A DNA stretch of 64,000 nt, from assembly GCF_020404405.1 (NCBI RefSeq), contig NZ_JAIZDA010000014.1, positions 52,380 to 116,379 of the forward strand, given 5' to 3'. Below, piece by piece: positions 17,961 to 26,591 of this stretch. The notes under the pieces are model-generated. The model saw only the letters and a list, made by a program, of their open reading frames with translations, was not told where the DNA came from and did not search any database. The DNA is from Novosphingobium sp. FKTRR1. Lineage in GTDB: Bacteria > Pseudomonadota > Alphaproteobacteria > Sphingomonadales > Sphingomonadaceae. How positions within the stretch are numbered: position 1 is the stretch's first letter; the number at the start of each line of letters is the position of its first letter. The position numbers and the translations under genes are program-made.

Positions 17961-18905
17961 AAAGCGAGCGGTGACGATCGCGGGCAGCGTGTCGCGGAGA
18001 CTGTGTTTCGGCTACCATCCGAGCAGCGAACGCGCGCGGGAGATATCGAGGATATAGTGGTCGTTGCTGCTGTCGATCATCCAGGGCTGGATGAAGTCGT
18101 CGCTGCCGAGCGCTTCGTTCTGCAGGATGATCCCGGCCTTCGCGAGCGGCTACGGAATCCGGATAGTCTTCCGGACCTCGCCGTCGAGCGCCTCGCCCAC
18201 GATGTCCTGGATCTCGGCATAGCCGGGCGCGCCGATGAGCAGCGGCAGCTCGGCCGAAAGGTCGTGCCGCCGATCGACCAGGCGAAGCACGGCATCGGCC
18301 AAGTCGTCGCGGTGCGCCGATGCCGCACGCAGCATCCCGTGATAAAAGTGCGAGATCACGCGATGCTCGTAGATCTGGGATATCTGCTGCGCGAGTAACG
18401 CCGAGCGCCCGTCGCCGTCGTAAACTCCGGCGGCGGGGAGGAAGACGACGGGAATCTTACCGCGCCTCGCGTGCAGCAGTGCTTCGGCAACAACTTTCGA
18501 CTGTGGATACGCCTAGGACGCACCGATTGGCGACTCCTCGCTGATGCGCTCTTCCGGAGTGGCGGCAGGCTTATGAACCAGCATTGTGCTGGCGAAGACG
18601 AATTGCTCGACGTCGAACGACCGGAGCCCGTCAATCAGCCGGCGGGTGTCGTGCACGGTGGCCTTGTCGTAGAGCGGATTGGGGTTGCCCGTGATGTCAT
18701 AGCCGATTGCCGACGCGGGCGGCCGCGGGTCTGGAGGACCGACACGATCCAGGCCGACAACCGTGTAGCGTTCCCTCGGCTGGGCAACTAGCGCGGCGGC
18801 TGTAAAGCCGCTCGCACCTGTGATGAGGACGACTTCGAGGGCGTCCTTGTCGCTCCCTGACCCACTGCGCTCACCGTCGGTCATCAATCTGCCACCCTCA
18901 TTCAT
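17961..18905 (-). pseudogene. NAD-dependent epimerase/dehydratase (extended SDR), decayed
   Basis: The frame begins with a Rossmann glycine motif (VLITGASGFTAAALVAQ) and keeps an extended-SDR YPQSKVVAE active-site segment. It is broken by TAG codons at 18515-18513, 18152-18150 and 18014-18012. The stretch between YDITGN and PLYDKATV is also too short, so part of the Rossmann domain, including the usual HLAA region, seems deleted. The missing residues would be Trp, Lys/Arg and Glu by context. It is a plain pseudogene and reads as debris between two metal clusters. Confidence 0.85.
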
Positions 18906-18949
18906 TGTGCTGCGGAACGCATACAGTCCCCCTGTACTTATGATCGCGA

Positions 18950-18994
18950 GGCGGGCGCGTGCGGATCACCGCACAATTGTTTTACGCGCCCGCC
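18950..18994. repeat. Nested inverted repeat
   Basis: The 11-base arms GGCGGGCGCGT (18950-18960) and ACGCGCCCGCC (18984-18994) are perfect complements. An inner hairpin GTGCGG-ATCA-CCGCAC (18959-18974) overlaps the left arm. It lies just downstream of the copZ stop on the minus strand, so it may terminate copZ transcription, although no T-run follows. The two hairpins are mutually exclusive. Confidence 0.6.
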
Positions 18995-19022
18995 CCGCAA
19001 ATCCCTTAGGCAAAATGGGGCT

Positions 19023-19217
19023 TTATTGCGTCACCGCGAAGCCGGCTTTCTCGATGGCCTGCTTGAGCTGCTGTACATCGGCCGTCGAGTTTACCGAAAC
19101 GGTCTTTCTCGCCAAATCGATGTTGACGACGGCATTGGCATCGACGCGCTGAAGCGCGTTGGTCACACCGCGCGCACAGCCTCCGCAGGTCATTCCCTGA
19201 ACTTTGAAGTCGATCAT
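19023..19217 (-). CDS. copZ: Copper chaperone, CopZ-like HMA domain
   Basis: The 64-residue protein is a single ferredoxin-like HMA domain. The Cu(I)-binding GMTCGGCA sits near residue 8 and the C-terminal motif is AIEKAGFAV. It delivers Cu(I) in the cytosol, typically to CopA or CueR. The ATG at 19217 follows GGGAGAA. It is transcribed away from copA from its own MerR-type promoter (19247-19277), so chaperone and pump are co-induced from opposite strands. Confidence 0.9.
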   Translation of the reverse strand: MIDFKVQGMTCGGCARGVTNALQRVDANAVVNIDLARKTVSVNSTADVQQLKQAIEKAGFAVTQ

Positions 19218-19246
19218 CTTCGTTCTCCCATAAGGTGGATGAAACA

Positions 19247-19277
19247 AATATGGGGCTTGACACTGTGTCAGGGTCAA
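19247..19277 (-). promoter_or_regulatory. CueR-type promoter of copZ
   Basis: Minus strand: -35 TTGACC (19277-19272), 19-bp spacer CTGACACAGTGTCAAGCCC containing the palindrome TGACACAGTGTCA, -10 CATATT (19252-19247). The long spacer with a central dyad is diagnostic of MerR-family activation. Confidence 0.88.
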
Positions 19278-19293
19278 GAGGTGAATTTAGCTG

Positions 19294-19324
19294 TTGACCT
19301 TGACACAATGTGAGGGACCATAAG
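19294..19324 (+). promoter_or_regulatory. CueR-type promoter of copA-cueR
   Basis: Plus strand: -35 TTGACC (19294-19299), 19-bp spacer TTGACACAATGTGAGGGAC with dyad ACAC-AAT-GTG, -10 CATAAG (19319-19324). It lies 16 bp from the copZ promoter, back to back. The operator half-sites match those of the copZ promoter. Confidence 0.88.
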
Positions 19325-19351
19325 GCCGTCGACTCAGTAGTGGAGACGACC

Positions 19352-21805
19352 ATGAACGCCCGGGCGCAGCTGCCAATGCAGGCACAGACGAGAAGCGACG
19401 AAAGGCTGTCGCTGGCCATCGATGGCATGACCTGCGCGACGTGCGTCGGGCGGGTGGAGCGCGCCATCGCCGGGGTGCAGGGCGTTGCCGGCGTCTCGGT
19501 CAATCTCGCGACGGAGCGCGCGAATGTCGAGTTCGTCGATGGACGATCCGATGTCGCTGCCGTAGCCGATGCGGTTCTTGCGGCGGGCTACACCCCGGTG
19601 ACACAGACGACCGAGCTGACGATCACCGGCATGACCTGCGCGTCCTGCGTCACCCGGGTCGAGAAGGCGCTGCTGAAAGTGCCCGGCGTCCGCTCCGCGA
19701 GTGTCAACCTGGCGGCCGAGACGGCGCGGATCGAAACGGCGGGTGACGTCCCCGCTTATGTCTTGGTCGAGGCTGTCGAAAGTGCTGGCTACACTGCATC
19801 GGCGCGCACCGGATCGGCGGAGGCGGAACGCGGCGCCGAGGACGCCCGGCGCGACGCCGCCGCAACAAGAGAGCTCCGCCATGTGCTGATCGCCGCGGCG
19901 CTGTCGCTGCCGCTTGTCTTTCCGATGCTGCTGGCCCCGTTCGGTATCGAGGTGGCCGTGCCGGGCTGGATCCAGCTGCTGCTCGCGACGCCCGTGCAGT
20001 TCTGGCTGGGCGCGCGCTTCTATCGCGCGGGTTGGAAGGCCGCGCGCGCCCGAACCGGCAATATGGACCTGCTGGTCGCGATCGGCACATCGGCCGCCTA
20101 TGGGCTCAGCCTCTACCAGCTGCTGTTCGCGCCGATGCACGGCATGGACGCGCATTATTACTTCGAGGCTTCGGCCGTCGTCATCACCCTTATCCTGCTC
20201 GGCAAATGGCTCGAAGGCCGCGCCAAGCGTCAGACCGGAGAGGCGATCCGCGCGCTGATGGCGCTGCGGCCCGACCAGGCTCGCGTTGTCGGCACCGACG
20301 GCAGCGAACGAGAGATTGCCCTGGCGGAGGTGCGCTCGGGTGACCGCGTCCGCGTCCGGCCCGGGGAGCGCATCCCCGTCGATGGACGACTGATCGAGGG
20401 AGCGACCCATGTCGATGAATCCATGCTCACCGGAGAGAGCCTTCCGGTCGCCAAGGCCGCTGGAGACCCAGTGACCGGCGGATCGATCAACGCGGACGGG
20501 CTCATCCTGGTCGAGACGACGGCGGTGGGGGCTGAGACCACCCTCGCCCGCATCGTGCGCCTGGTCGAAAGCGCGCAAGGCGCCAAGGCTCCGATCCAGC
20601 GGCTCGTCGACAAAGTCAGTGCCGTGTTCGTGCCAATCGTCCTCGTCATAGCCGCGCTTACCCTCGCCGGATGGCTGATCGCCGGCGCCGGAGTGGAAGT
20701 CGCGATCCTGAACGCGGTCGCGGTGCTCGTCATCGCCTGCCCGTGCGCGCTCGGCCTAGCCACTCCGACCGCGATCATGGCCGGTACGGGCGTTGCCGCG
20801 CGGGCCGGCGTGCTCATCAAGGATGCCGAGGCGCTGGAGACCGCGCACCGCATCAATGTCGTTGCGTTCGACAAGACCGGCACGCTGACCGAAGGCAAGC
20901 CCTCGCTGCTGGCCGGACTGCCCGCCGCCGGGGTCGAGCGCACCGATCTCATCGCGCTCGCCGCGGCGCTTCAGGCCGGAAGCGAGCATCCGCTCGCACG
21001 GGCCGTCATGGCGTGGGCCAGCTCGGAAGGCGTCGAACCCGCCCGCGCCAGCGGGATGCGCGGCCTGCCCGGCCGCGGGGTTGCTGCAGACGTCAACGGC
21101 CGCGACCTGATCCTCGGCAGCACGCGCTTGATGGAGGACGAAGCTATCGCACTGACGCCGCTGGCCACCGAGGCGGCCAGGCTGGAAGCCGAGGGACGGA
21201 CGGTCTCCTGGGTTGCGGAGCGCGCGCCCGAACGCCGCCTCCTCGGCCTGCTGGCGTTCGGCGACGAGGTGAAGGCTTCCGCCGCGGCCGCCGTGGCGGC
21301 GCTGCATGGCCGCGGCATACGCAGCGTGATGCTGACCGGAGACAATGCGGGAAGCGCCCGCGCAGCCGCAGCCAAGCTCGGCATCGACGACTTCGTCGCC
21401 AATGTCCTGCCGGAAGGAAAGTCGGATGCGGTAGCGGCGTTGCGGGCCGAGGACCGCACGGTCGCCATGGTCGGCGACGGCGTCAACGATGCCCCTGCCC
21501 TCGCTGCAGCGGATGTCGGCATCGCCATGTCGACTGGCACTGACGTCGCCATGCACGCAGCGGGCATCACGCTGATGCGGGGCGATCCACGCCTGGTGGC
21601 GGACGCGATCGACATCTCGAAGCGGACCTATGCCAAGATCCGCCAAGGCTTGTTCTGGGCGTTCATCTACAATCTGATCGGCATTCCGCTGGCGGCGTTC
21701 GGTTATCTAAGCCCGGTGATCGCCGGCGCGGCGATGGCGCTGTCGAGCGTCAGCGTCGCTGCCAATGCGCTGACGCTTCGCCGTTGGCGTCCGACAGCGG
21801 CTTGA
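19352..21805 (+). CDS. copA: Cu(I)-exporting P1B-1 ATPase
   Basis: The protein is about 817 residues with two N-terminal HMA domains (GMTCATC, then GMTCASC). Eight membrane helices follow. The ion-binding CPC motif in TM6 ([16 protein letters not shown]) and C-terminal [14 protein letters not shown] mark P1B-1 Cu(I) pumps. Catalytic motifs are [10 protein letters not shown], the SEHPLA His-Pro loop and [12 protein letters not shown] 19352 is used because GGAGA lies before it; an earlier in-frame ATG at 19310 falls inside the promoter -10 region. It exports cytosolic Cu(I) and is followed at once by cueR. Confidence 0.95.
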   Translation: MNARAQLPMQAQTRSDERLSLAIDGMTCATCVGRVERAIAGVQGVAGVSVNLATERANVEFVDGRSDVAAVADAVLAAGYTPVTQTTELTITGMTCASCVTRVEKALLKVPGVRSASVNLAAETARIETAGDVPAYVLVEAVESAGYTASARTGSAEAERGAEDARRDAAATRELRHVLIAAALSLPLVFPMLLAPFGIEVAVPGWIQLLLATPVQFWLGARFYRAGWKAARARTGNMDLLVAIGTSAAYGLSLYQLLFAPMHGMDAHYYFEASAVVITLILLGKWLEGRAKRQTGEAIRALMALRPDQARVVGTDGSEREIALAEVRSGDRVRVRPGERIPVDGRLIEGATHVDESMLTGESLPVAKAAGDPVTGGSINADGLILVETTAVGAETTLARIVRLVESAQGAKAPIQRLVDKVSAVFVPIVLVIAALTLAGWLIAGAGVEVAILNAVAVLVIACPCALGLATPTAIMAGTGVAARAGVLIKDAEALETAHRINVVAFDKTGTLTEGKPSLLAGLPAAGVERTDLIALAAALQAGSEHPLARAVMAWASSEGVEPARASGMRGLPGRGVAADVNGRDLILGSTRLMEDEAIALTPLATEAARLEAEGRTVSWVAERAPERRLLGLLAFGDEVKASAAAAVAALHGRGIRSVMLTGDNAGSARAAAAKLGIDDFVANVLPEGKSDAVAALRAEDRTVAMVGDGVNDAPALAAADVGIAMSTGTDVAMHAAGITLMRGDPRLVADAIDISKRTYAKIRQGLFWAFIYNLIGIPLAAFGYLSPVIAGAAMALSSVSVAANALTLRRWRPTAA

Positions 21806-21816
21806 GGAGACAATAC

Positions 21817-22245
21817 GTGAATATAGGACAAGCTGCCAAAGCTTCGGGCGTCAGCCAGCGGATGATCCGCCATTATGAGGCGATCGGCCTCATCCCCAAG
21901 GCCACGCGGCGTGATTCCGGCTACCGCGACTATGACGAACGCGAGGTGCACATGCTGCGTTTCATCCGACGCGCGCGCGATCTCGGCTTCCCAATTTCGG
22001 AGATCGGCCAGCTCGTTGCGCTGTGGCAGGACGGCGATCGGGCGAGTGGTGAGGTCAAGGCCCTCGCGCTTGCACGAGCCGCGGAGATGGAGCGCAAGGA
22101 GCACGAGCTCCGAGCGATGCGCAAGTCGCTCGAAGATCTGGCGCGTCGCTGCGCGGGCGGAGATCGGCCAGATTGCCCTATCCTGGACGATCTTGCGGTC
22201 GGAGTTCAACATGTTACTCTCCGTTGTGCGCAAGAAAAGGGTTGA
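21817..22245 (+). CDS. cueR: Cu(I)-responsive MerR-family regulator
   Basis: The 142-residue protein starts at GTG 21817 after GAGGAGA, 11 bases beyond the copA stop. The N-terminus (NIGQAAKASGVSQRMIRHYEAIGLI) is the MerR winged helix. The metal loop RRCAGGDRPDCPIL has two cysteines spaced C-x7-C, the CueR signature for Cu(I)/Ag(I)/Au(I). It very likely controls the copZ, copA and csp promoters, which share one operator dyad. It may also act on the related operators at 3.7 and 4.3 kb. Confidence 0.92.
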   Translation: MNIGQAAKASGVSQRMIRHYEAIGLIPKATRRDSGYRDYDEREVHMLRFIRRARDLGFPISEIGQLVALWQDGDRASGEVKALALARAAEMERKEHELRAMRKSLEDLARRCAGGDRPDCPILDDLAVGVQHVTLRCAQEKG

Positions 22246-22272
22246 CCTTGGACGATGGTCCGAGCCGTAAGG
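22242..22272 (+). promoter_or_regulatory. CueR-type promoter of the cysteine-rich copper-storage gene
   Basis: -35 TTGACC (22242-22247), 19-bp spacer TTGGACGATGGTCCGAGCC with dyad GGAC-GAT-GGTCC, -10 GTAAGG (22267-22272). The -35 box contains the cueR stop codon, so csp gets its own induced promoter at the very end of cueR. Confidence 0.82.
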
Positions 22273-22357
22273 ACGGTGAAGTCCAAACCGCGGCGAGGGA
22301 TAGCGCCAAGTACCGCGTATCTATGAGGGGAGCGGGGCGCATATGGAAGGAAAGACA

Positions 22358-22690
22358 ATGCATCAGATCGATCCCGAGATGAAGGCGTGCATCGACGCCT
22401 GCCACGAATGCCACATCACCTGCCTTCACATGGCGATGAATCACTGCCTGGAGGCGGGAGGGCGGCACGCCGAGCCGCAGCACATGAAGCTGATGCTGGA
22501 CTGTGCCCAGATTTGCAGCGTCGCGATCGACTTCATGGCGCGCAAGTCCGAACACCACCGGCATATCTGCCGCGAGTGCGCCGAGATTTGCCGGGCGTGC
22601 GCGTCGAGCTGCGAAGGGCTGGACGGCATGGAGGATTGCGTCGCCGCATGTCGCAAGTGCGCCGAGGCTTGCGACAAGATGGCCGCGTAA
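22358..22690 (+). CDS. csp: Four-helix-bundle copper-storage protein, Csp3-like
   Basis: The 110-residue protein has about sixteen cysteines, mostly as CxxC or CxxxC along helices (CIDACHECHITC, CRECAEICRACASSC, CVAACRKCAEAC), plus clustered His and Met. Csp proteins fold as four-helix bundles and store many Cu(I) ions on inward-facing Cys. There is no signal peptide, so this is the cytosolic (Csp3) type. ATG 22358 is preferred over 22343 because GGAAGG precedes it by seven bases. It is driven by the CueR-type promoter overlapping the end of cueR. Confidence 0.9.
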   Translation: MHQIDPEMKACIDACHECHITCLHMAMNHCLEAGGRHAEPQHMKLMLDCAQICSVAIDFMARKSEHHRHICRECAEICRACASSCEGLDGMEDCVAACRKCAEACDKMAA

Positions 22691-22697
22691 ATGGCCC

Positions 22698-22724
22698 GAG
22701 GGCGGCGCTTTCCCCGCCGCCCTC
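22698..22724 (+). terminator. Strong hairpin after csp
   Basis: GAGGGCGGCG (22698-22707) pairs perfectly with CGCCGCCCTC (22715-22724) across seven bases, eight bases after the csp stop. It ends the copA-cueR-csp transcript. There is only a poor T-run after it. Confidence 0.6.
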
Positions 22725-22816
22725 CCGTTACATTGCGAGCCAAGGCGCGTGAGACGGTGCGATGCACGGTCAGGGTTGCGGCAACGCTTTAGAGAGGGGC
22801 GTTGTCTGCCCTGCCG

Positions 22817-23204
22817 CTAGTAGGCTAGCGGCCCGCCCGCCCGCGGCTTGGCGCGGCGGTTCCAGGCAAACCCGATCACGATCACGGCAAGCATCAGGAG
22901 TTGTGCCAGCACCGACTGAAATGTCGGGAACAGGCCCAACATCGAGATACGTGGCACGCTGGCGAGCGGCGCTATGTCGATGATCCCCGCCTCTTGGAGG
23001 GCAGCGACTCCCTTACCGGCCAGCACGACCGTCAGAGCGGCCATCAGCCACGAGCTGTAGCGGAAGAACTGCGTAATCGGCAGCGTCCGGCTGTAGCGGA
23101 GCATGGCCCAGGCGATGACGGCGAGAAGGCTGATCGCTGCGCCGGCGCCGGCCAGCAGCATCGCGGTGTTACCCTGTGTCGAGAGCGCGGCGTAGAAAAG
23201 GATC
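22817..23204 (-). pseudogene. C-terminal remnant of an FTR1-family permease
   Basis: The minus strand encodes about 130 residues matching the C-terminal third of the permease at 40,025-41,992 (shared ILFYAALS, AWAMLRYSR.LPI.QFFRYSS, AGKGVAALQEAG). The match begins exactly where an IS-type end GGGGCTGTTGAAAAA abuts at 23,205, so the gene was cut by that element. The cytochrome domain and both REXXE iron motifs are gone. What remains is three membrane helices without the transport site. Confidence 0.85.
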
Positions 23205-23219
23205 GGGGCTGTTGAAAAA

Positions 23220-23510
23220 TGCGCCGCTCGCGGCCGGGTACGGTTGAGGGCGGAATGACACCCTAAGGTTTTGCGATCCCGTCTCGCATGGGATGGTATT
23301 ATGGGAATGCAGGCTGCTGATGTTCGCAGTTGCAATATGGTCCGATCAGTGACTATCTAGAGGCCTTCGACGGACCCGGATTGATTCGGGTGGCTCGGCC
23401 CGGCGCCTATCCCCGGGATAACCTTAGCGAATTTGGGCCTCGCTTCCGAGTATCGTTGATTGAACGCGTCTGACGGCGTGCGCCCCTCGCTATTGCGATC
23501 AGGTTTCTAC
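23220..23510. other. Intergenic region before the SulP gene
   Basis: About 290 bases after the IS-type end. It contains no convincing reading frame and no copy of the metal-regulated promoter motif. It may hold the SulP promoter, but no boxes can be named with confidence. Confidence 0.4.
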
Positions 23511-24995
23511 ATGACATTTGCTACTTCGCTTCGACGCGAATGGCTCTCGAACCCGCGCGCCGACGTGCTTGCGGGTATCGTCGTCGCGCTCGCGCTGATC
23601 CCGGAGGCCATCGGCTTCTCGATCATTGCCGGCGTCGATCCAAGCGTCGGGCTGTTTGCCTCCTTCTCCATCGCCGTCATCATCTCGCTCGTGGGCGGAC
23701 GCCCCGGCATGATTTCGGCCGCAACCGCCGCCATTGCGGTTCTTGTCCTGCCGCTGATCCGCGATCACGGCGTCCAGTACCTCTTTGCCGCCACCATCCT
23801 CATGGGACTGATCCAGGGCGTCGCCGGCTTCCTGAAGCTCGACCTGCTGATGCAGTATGTGTCACGCTCGGTCATCACCGGCTTCGTCAACGCGCTCGCG
23901 ATCCTAATCTTCATCGCGCAGCTTCCCCAGCTAACGAACGTCGGGTGGGAAACCTACGCGATGGTCGCGGCGGGCCTGGCGATCATCTACCTGTTCCCGC
24001 GTCTGACCAAGGCGATCCCGTCGCCGCTGGTCGCGATCGTGATCCTGACGATCGTCTCGATCTATGCCGGCATCAAGGTCAACACGGTGGGCGATATGGG
24101 CAAGCTGCCCTCGTCGCTGCCAGCGTTCGGCATCCCACAGGTGCCGTTCACGCTGGAAACGCTGCGCATCATTTTCCCCTATTCGCTGACGATGGCGGCG
24201 GTTGGCCTGCTGGAATCGATGATGACCGCGCAGATCGTCGATGATCTGACCGACACGCCATCGAACAAGCGCCGCGAGATGAAGGGGCAGGGTATCGCCA
24301 ATTTTCTGACCGGCTTCCTCGGCGGGATGGGCGGCTGCGCCATGATCGGGCAGTCGGTCATCAACGTGAAGTCGGGCGGCTCCACCCGCCTTTCCACCTT
24401 TGTGTCGGGCGCGTTCCTGCTGTTCCTGATCGTCGTACTGGGGCCGCTGGTCGCCCGCATTCCGATGCCGGCGCTGGTCGCGGTGATGATTATGGTGTCG
24501 ATCGGCACCTTCTCCTGGGGATCGATCAGGAACCTCAAGAGCCATCCGTGGCAGTCGTCGGTTGTCATGCTGGTGACGGTGCTGGTTGTCGTCTCGACGC
24601 ACGATCTGGCGCAAGGCGTGGTCGCAGGCGTGATCCTGTCCGGTCTGTTCTTCGCCAGCAAGGTCAAGCGCCTGTTCGACGTGGCATCCGAGCTGAGCGC
24701 GGATGGCAGGACGCGGACCTACCGCGTCTCGGGTCAGGTGTTCTTCGCCTCGTCCGAGCGGTTCGCCGACGCCTTCGACTTCAAGGAGGTGCTGGACAAT
24801 GTGGTCATCGACCTGACCGCCGCGCACTTCTGGGACATTTCGGCGGTGGGGAGCCTCGACAAGGCGATCCTCAAGTTCCGCCGCGAAGGCACCCATGTCG
24901 AGGTCATCGGCCTCAATCAGGCGAGCGCGACGATGGTCGATCGCTTCGCCGTCCATGACAAGCCCGGCGCCGAAGCAGCGCTCGGCGCCCACTGA
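23511..24995 (+). CDS. SulP-family anion permease with STAS domain
   Basis: The product is about 494 residues from ATG 23511 (a TTG at 23460 would add 17). Ten or more membrane helices follow the SulP pattern ([44 protein letters not shown]). A C-terminal cytosolic STAS domain follows from about residue 395 ([34 protein letters not shown]). SulP proteins move sulfate, bicarbonate or related anions; the substrate cannot be read from sequence. It is followed 11 bases later by a universal-stress gene, a common pairing suggesting joint expression. Confidence 0.87.
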   Translation: MTFATSLRREWLSNPRADVLAGIVVALALIPEAIGFSIIAGVDPSVGLFASFSIAVIISLVGGRPGMISAATAAIAVLVLPLIRDHGVQYLFAATILMGLIQGVAGFLKLDLLMQYVSRSVITGFVNALAILIFIAQLPQLTNVGWETYAMVAAGLAIIYLFPRLTKAIPSPLVAIVILTIVSIYAGIKVNTVGDMGKLPSSLPAFGIPQVPFTLETLRIIFPYSLTMAAVGLLESMMTAQIVDDLTDTPSNKRREMKGQGIANFLTGFLGGMGGCAMIGQSVINVKSGGSTRLSTFVSGAFLLFLIVVLGPLVARIPMPALVAVMIMVSIGTFSWGSIRNLKSHPWQSSVVMLVTVLVVVSTHDLAQGVVAGVILSGLFFASKVKRLFDVASELSADGRTRTYRVSGQVFFASSERFADAFDFKEVLDNVVIDLTAAHFWDISAVGSLDKAILKFRREGTHVEVIGLNQASATMVDRFAVHDKPGAEAALGAH

Positions 24996-25006
24996 GGAGA
25001 GGGCTT

Positions 25007-25849
25007 ATGAACCGCATATTGGCCTGTATCGACGCATCCACCTACGCGACCAGCGTCGTCGATCTGGCGGCCTGGGCCGCTACCCGGCTCGGGGCCGATG
25101 TCGAGCTGCTGCACGTCGTCCAGCGCAAGGATGCCGTGGCATCGCGCAACGATCATAGCGGCGCGATCGGCCTCGGTGTCAAAAGCGAGCTGCTGGAAGA
25201 GCTGACCCGCATCGAGGAAGCGGCGGGGCGTCTTGCCATCGAGGAAGGGCGCATCCTGCTGGACGCAGGCGGCACTCGCTTGAAGGAGCAGGGCATCACG
25301 GTCGCGTCGATGCACCTGCATGGAGGGATCGTGGAGACGATCGTCGAGCGTGAAGCCGATGCTGCATTGGTCATCATCGGCAAGCGCGGCGCGTCGGGCG
25401 AGTTCGCGACCGACCATATCGGCTCCAAGGTCGAACGGGTCGTGCGTGCCAGCGACAAGCCGGTGCTGATCGCCTCACGCGAAGCCAAGGCACCTGACGC
25501 GGTGGTGATCGCCTTCGACAACAGCCCCGCCGCCTGCCGCGCTGTCCGTCATGTCGCTACCTCGCCGCTGTTCGGTGGTTTGCCAGTACACCTCGTCATG
25601 GCGGGGCCGGATGATGGCAAACACCGCGACCAGCTCGGCGCAGCGGCAGCAACGCTGCCCGCCTGTTCCGAAACCGTCCTGCGTGACGGCAAGGTCGATG
25701 CGGTGATCGGCGATCATATGGCGGCGCATCCCGGCGCGATGCTGGTGATGGGTGCCTATGGACACTCGCCGCTTCGCACCCTGATCGTCGGCAGCACGAC
25801 GACAACGATGATCCGCACCGTTCGCGCCCCGGTACTGTTGGTACGCTGA
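25007..25849 (+). CDS. Universal stress protein with two Usp domains
   Basis: The 280-residue protein is a tandem UspA fold. The first half begins NRILACIDASTYATSVVDLA and holds VIIGKRGASGEF. The second half ends with VMGAYGHSPLRTLIVGSTT, the G-x2-G-x9-GS/T-type ATP-binding motif. GGAGAGG lies before the ATG. It is 11 bases after the SulP gene and almost abuts the TraR-like gene, suggesting one stress-linked transcript. Usp proteins modulate survival under stress; no specific partner is indicated. Confidence 0.88.
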   Translation: MNRILACIDASTYATSVVDLAAWAATRLGADVELLHVVQRKDAVASRNDHSGAIGLGVKSELLEELTRIEEAAGRLAIEEGRILLDAGGTRLKEQGITVASMHLHGGIVETIVEREADAALVIIGKRGASGEFATDHIGSKVERVVRASDKPVLIASREAKAPDAVVIAFDNSPAACRAVRHVATSPLFGGLPVHLVMAGPDDGKHRDQLGAAAATLPACSETVLRDGKVDAVIGDHMAAHPGAMLVMGAYGHSPLRTLIVGSTTTTMIRTVRAPVLLVR

Positions 25850-25850
25850 C

Positions 25851-26198
25851 ATAGCCGGGGACGCGCCGGACCTTGATGCGCGGCGTCGGCAACTGCTGGC
25901 GCTTCGCGATCAGCTCGTCGCCGATGATGCGGCGGCCGAGGAAACGCGCGCCCCGGTCACGCTCGATCAGGAAAGCGTCGGCCGCCTGTCGCGGATCGAC
26001 GCCATGCAGGTGCAGGCAATGGCACTGGCGGCGCAGCGGCACCGGCAAGCCGAATGTAGCCGCATCGACGCCGCACTGATGCGGATCGACAGCGGCGATT
26101 ATGGCTGGTGCGTCCGCTGTGGTGAGGAAATCGAGGCCAAGCGCCTCGATCGTGCGCCCGCGACGACGATGTGCCTCGCCTGCGCCAAGGAGGGCTAG
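25851..26198 (+). CDS. TraR/DksA-family C4 zinc-finger protein, start codon unresolved
   Basis: The frame reads as a full DksA/TraR-like small protein. A coiled-coil N-terminus (LDARRRQLLALRDQLVADDAA, then SVGRLSRIDAMQVQAMA) leads to a C-terminal zinc finger YGWCVRCGEEI...CLACAKEG with four cysteines. Such proteins bind the RNA polymerase secondary channel. The first ATG in frame is at 26,004, which would discard the conserved N-terminal half. Between the upstream stop (25,809) and there, no ATG, GTG or TTG occurs. Either a rare start is used, a small frameshift removed the start, or only the short form is made. Confidence 0.65.
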   Translation: MAGDAPDLDARRRQLLALRDQLVADDAAAEETRAPVTLDQESVGRLSRIDAMQVQAMALAAQRHRQAECSRIDAALMRIDSGDYGWCVRCGEEIEAKRLDRAPATTMCLACAKEG

Positions 26199-26216
26199 GC
26201 CCGAAAGGAAGGCATC

Positions 26217-26450
26217 ATGCCGACCGGAACGATCAAATACCTCGACCGTGGTGGGGCCTGGGGCTTCATCTCTCGTGACGACAAGCAGCCCAAGGTCTTT
26301 GTCCACGTCCGAGCGGCGGAGCGCGCCGGGTTCACTGAGCTACGGCGCGGGCAGCGATGGCGCTTCACGCTCGTCGAGCGCCCCAAGGGCGGGTTTGAGG
26401 CCGATGATCTGGAAATGCTGTTCGACGAACCGCCCCCGCCCGGACGATAA
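26217..26450 (+). CDS. Cold-shock-domain protein
   Basis: The 77-residue protein is one OB-fold cold-shock domain with RNP1-like WGFISRDD and RNP2-like VFVHVRA motifs that stack on RNA or single-stranded DNA. GAAAGGAAGG precedes ATG 26217. It follows the TraR-like gene by 18 bases on the same strand. It is more basic and more diverged than housekeeping CspA and may belong to an accessory stress cassette with the Usp and TraR-like genes. Confidence 0.8.
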   Translation: MPTGTIKYLDRGGAWGFISRDDKQPKVFVHVRAAERAGFTELRRGQRWRFTLVERPKGGFEADDLEMLFDEPPPPGR

Positions 26451-26453
26451 GCA

Positions 26454-26590
26454 GTTTCCCAAAAACGAACCTCCAACGGGAAGACCGGCACCGGCACAAA
26501 AACACGCCCTATCCCCGCTGGGGCTTTCCCAAAATATGTTCCCGAAATATAAGTCCCGAAATTCGCTGTTTGAGATGGGATAACGGGACT
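26454..26590. promoter_or_regulatory. Candidate resolution (res) site of the adjacent serine resolvase
   Basis: The 140-bp non-coding stretch upstream of the resolvase has repeated TTCCC(A/G)AAA blocks (26456, 26525, 26540 and a TCCCGAAA at 26554). It also has the inverted arms AGTCCCG (26552-26558) and CGGGACT (26584-26590). Tn3-type resolvases act at sites of about this size and position next to their own gene. The assignment rests on repeats and position only. Confidence 0.4.
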
Positions 26591-26591
26591 C

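Noticed and set aside
15628..18515. Possible amber suppression: four TAG codons break two nearby genes, and no TGA or TAA does
   Set aside because: In the epimerase the expected residues differ at each stop (Trp, Lys/Arg and Glu by context), and part of the gene is deleted too. That fits ordinary decay, not a decoded codon.
18513..18905. A short intact oxidoreductase gene
   Set aside because: The same frame continues past the stop with clear epimerase sequence, and the fragment lacks part of its Rossmann core.
23511..25849. SulP and Usp as part of the sulfite unit
   Set aside because: They lie 28 kb away inside another element, and SulP substrates include bicarbonate. No direct link is shown.
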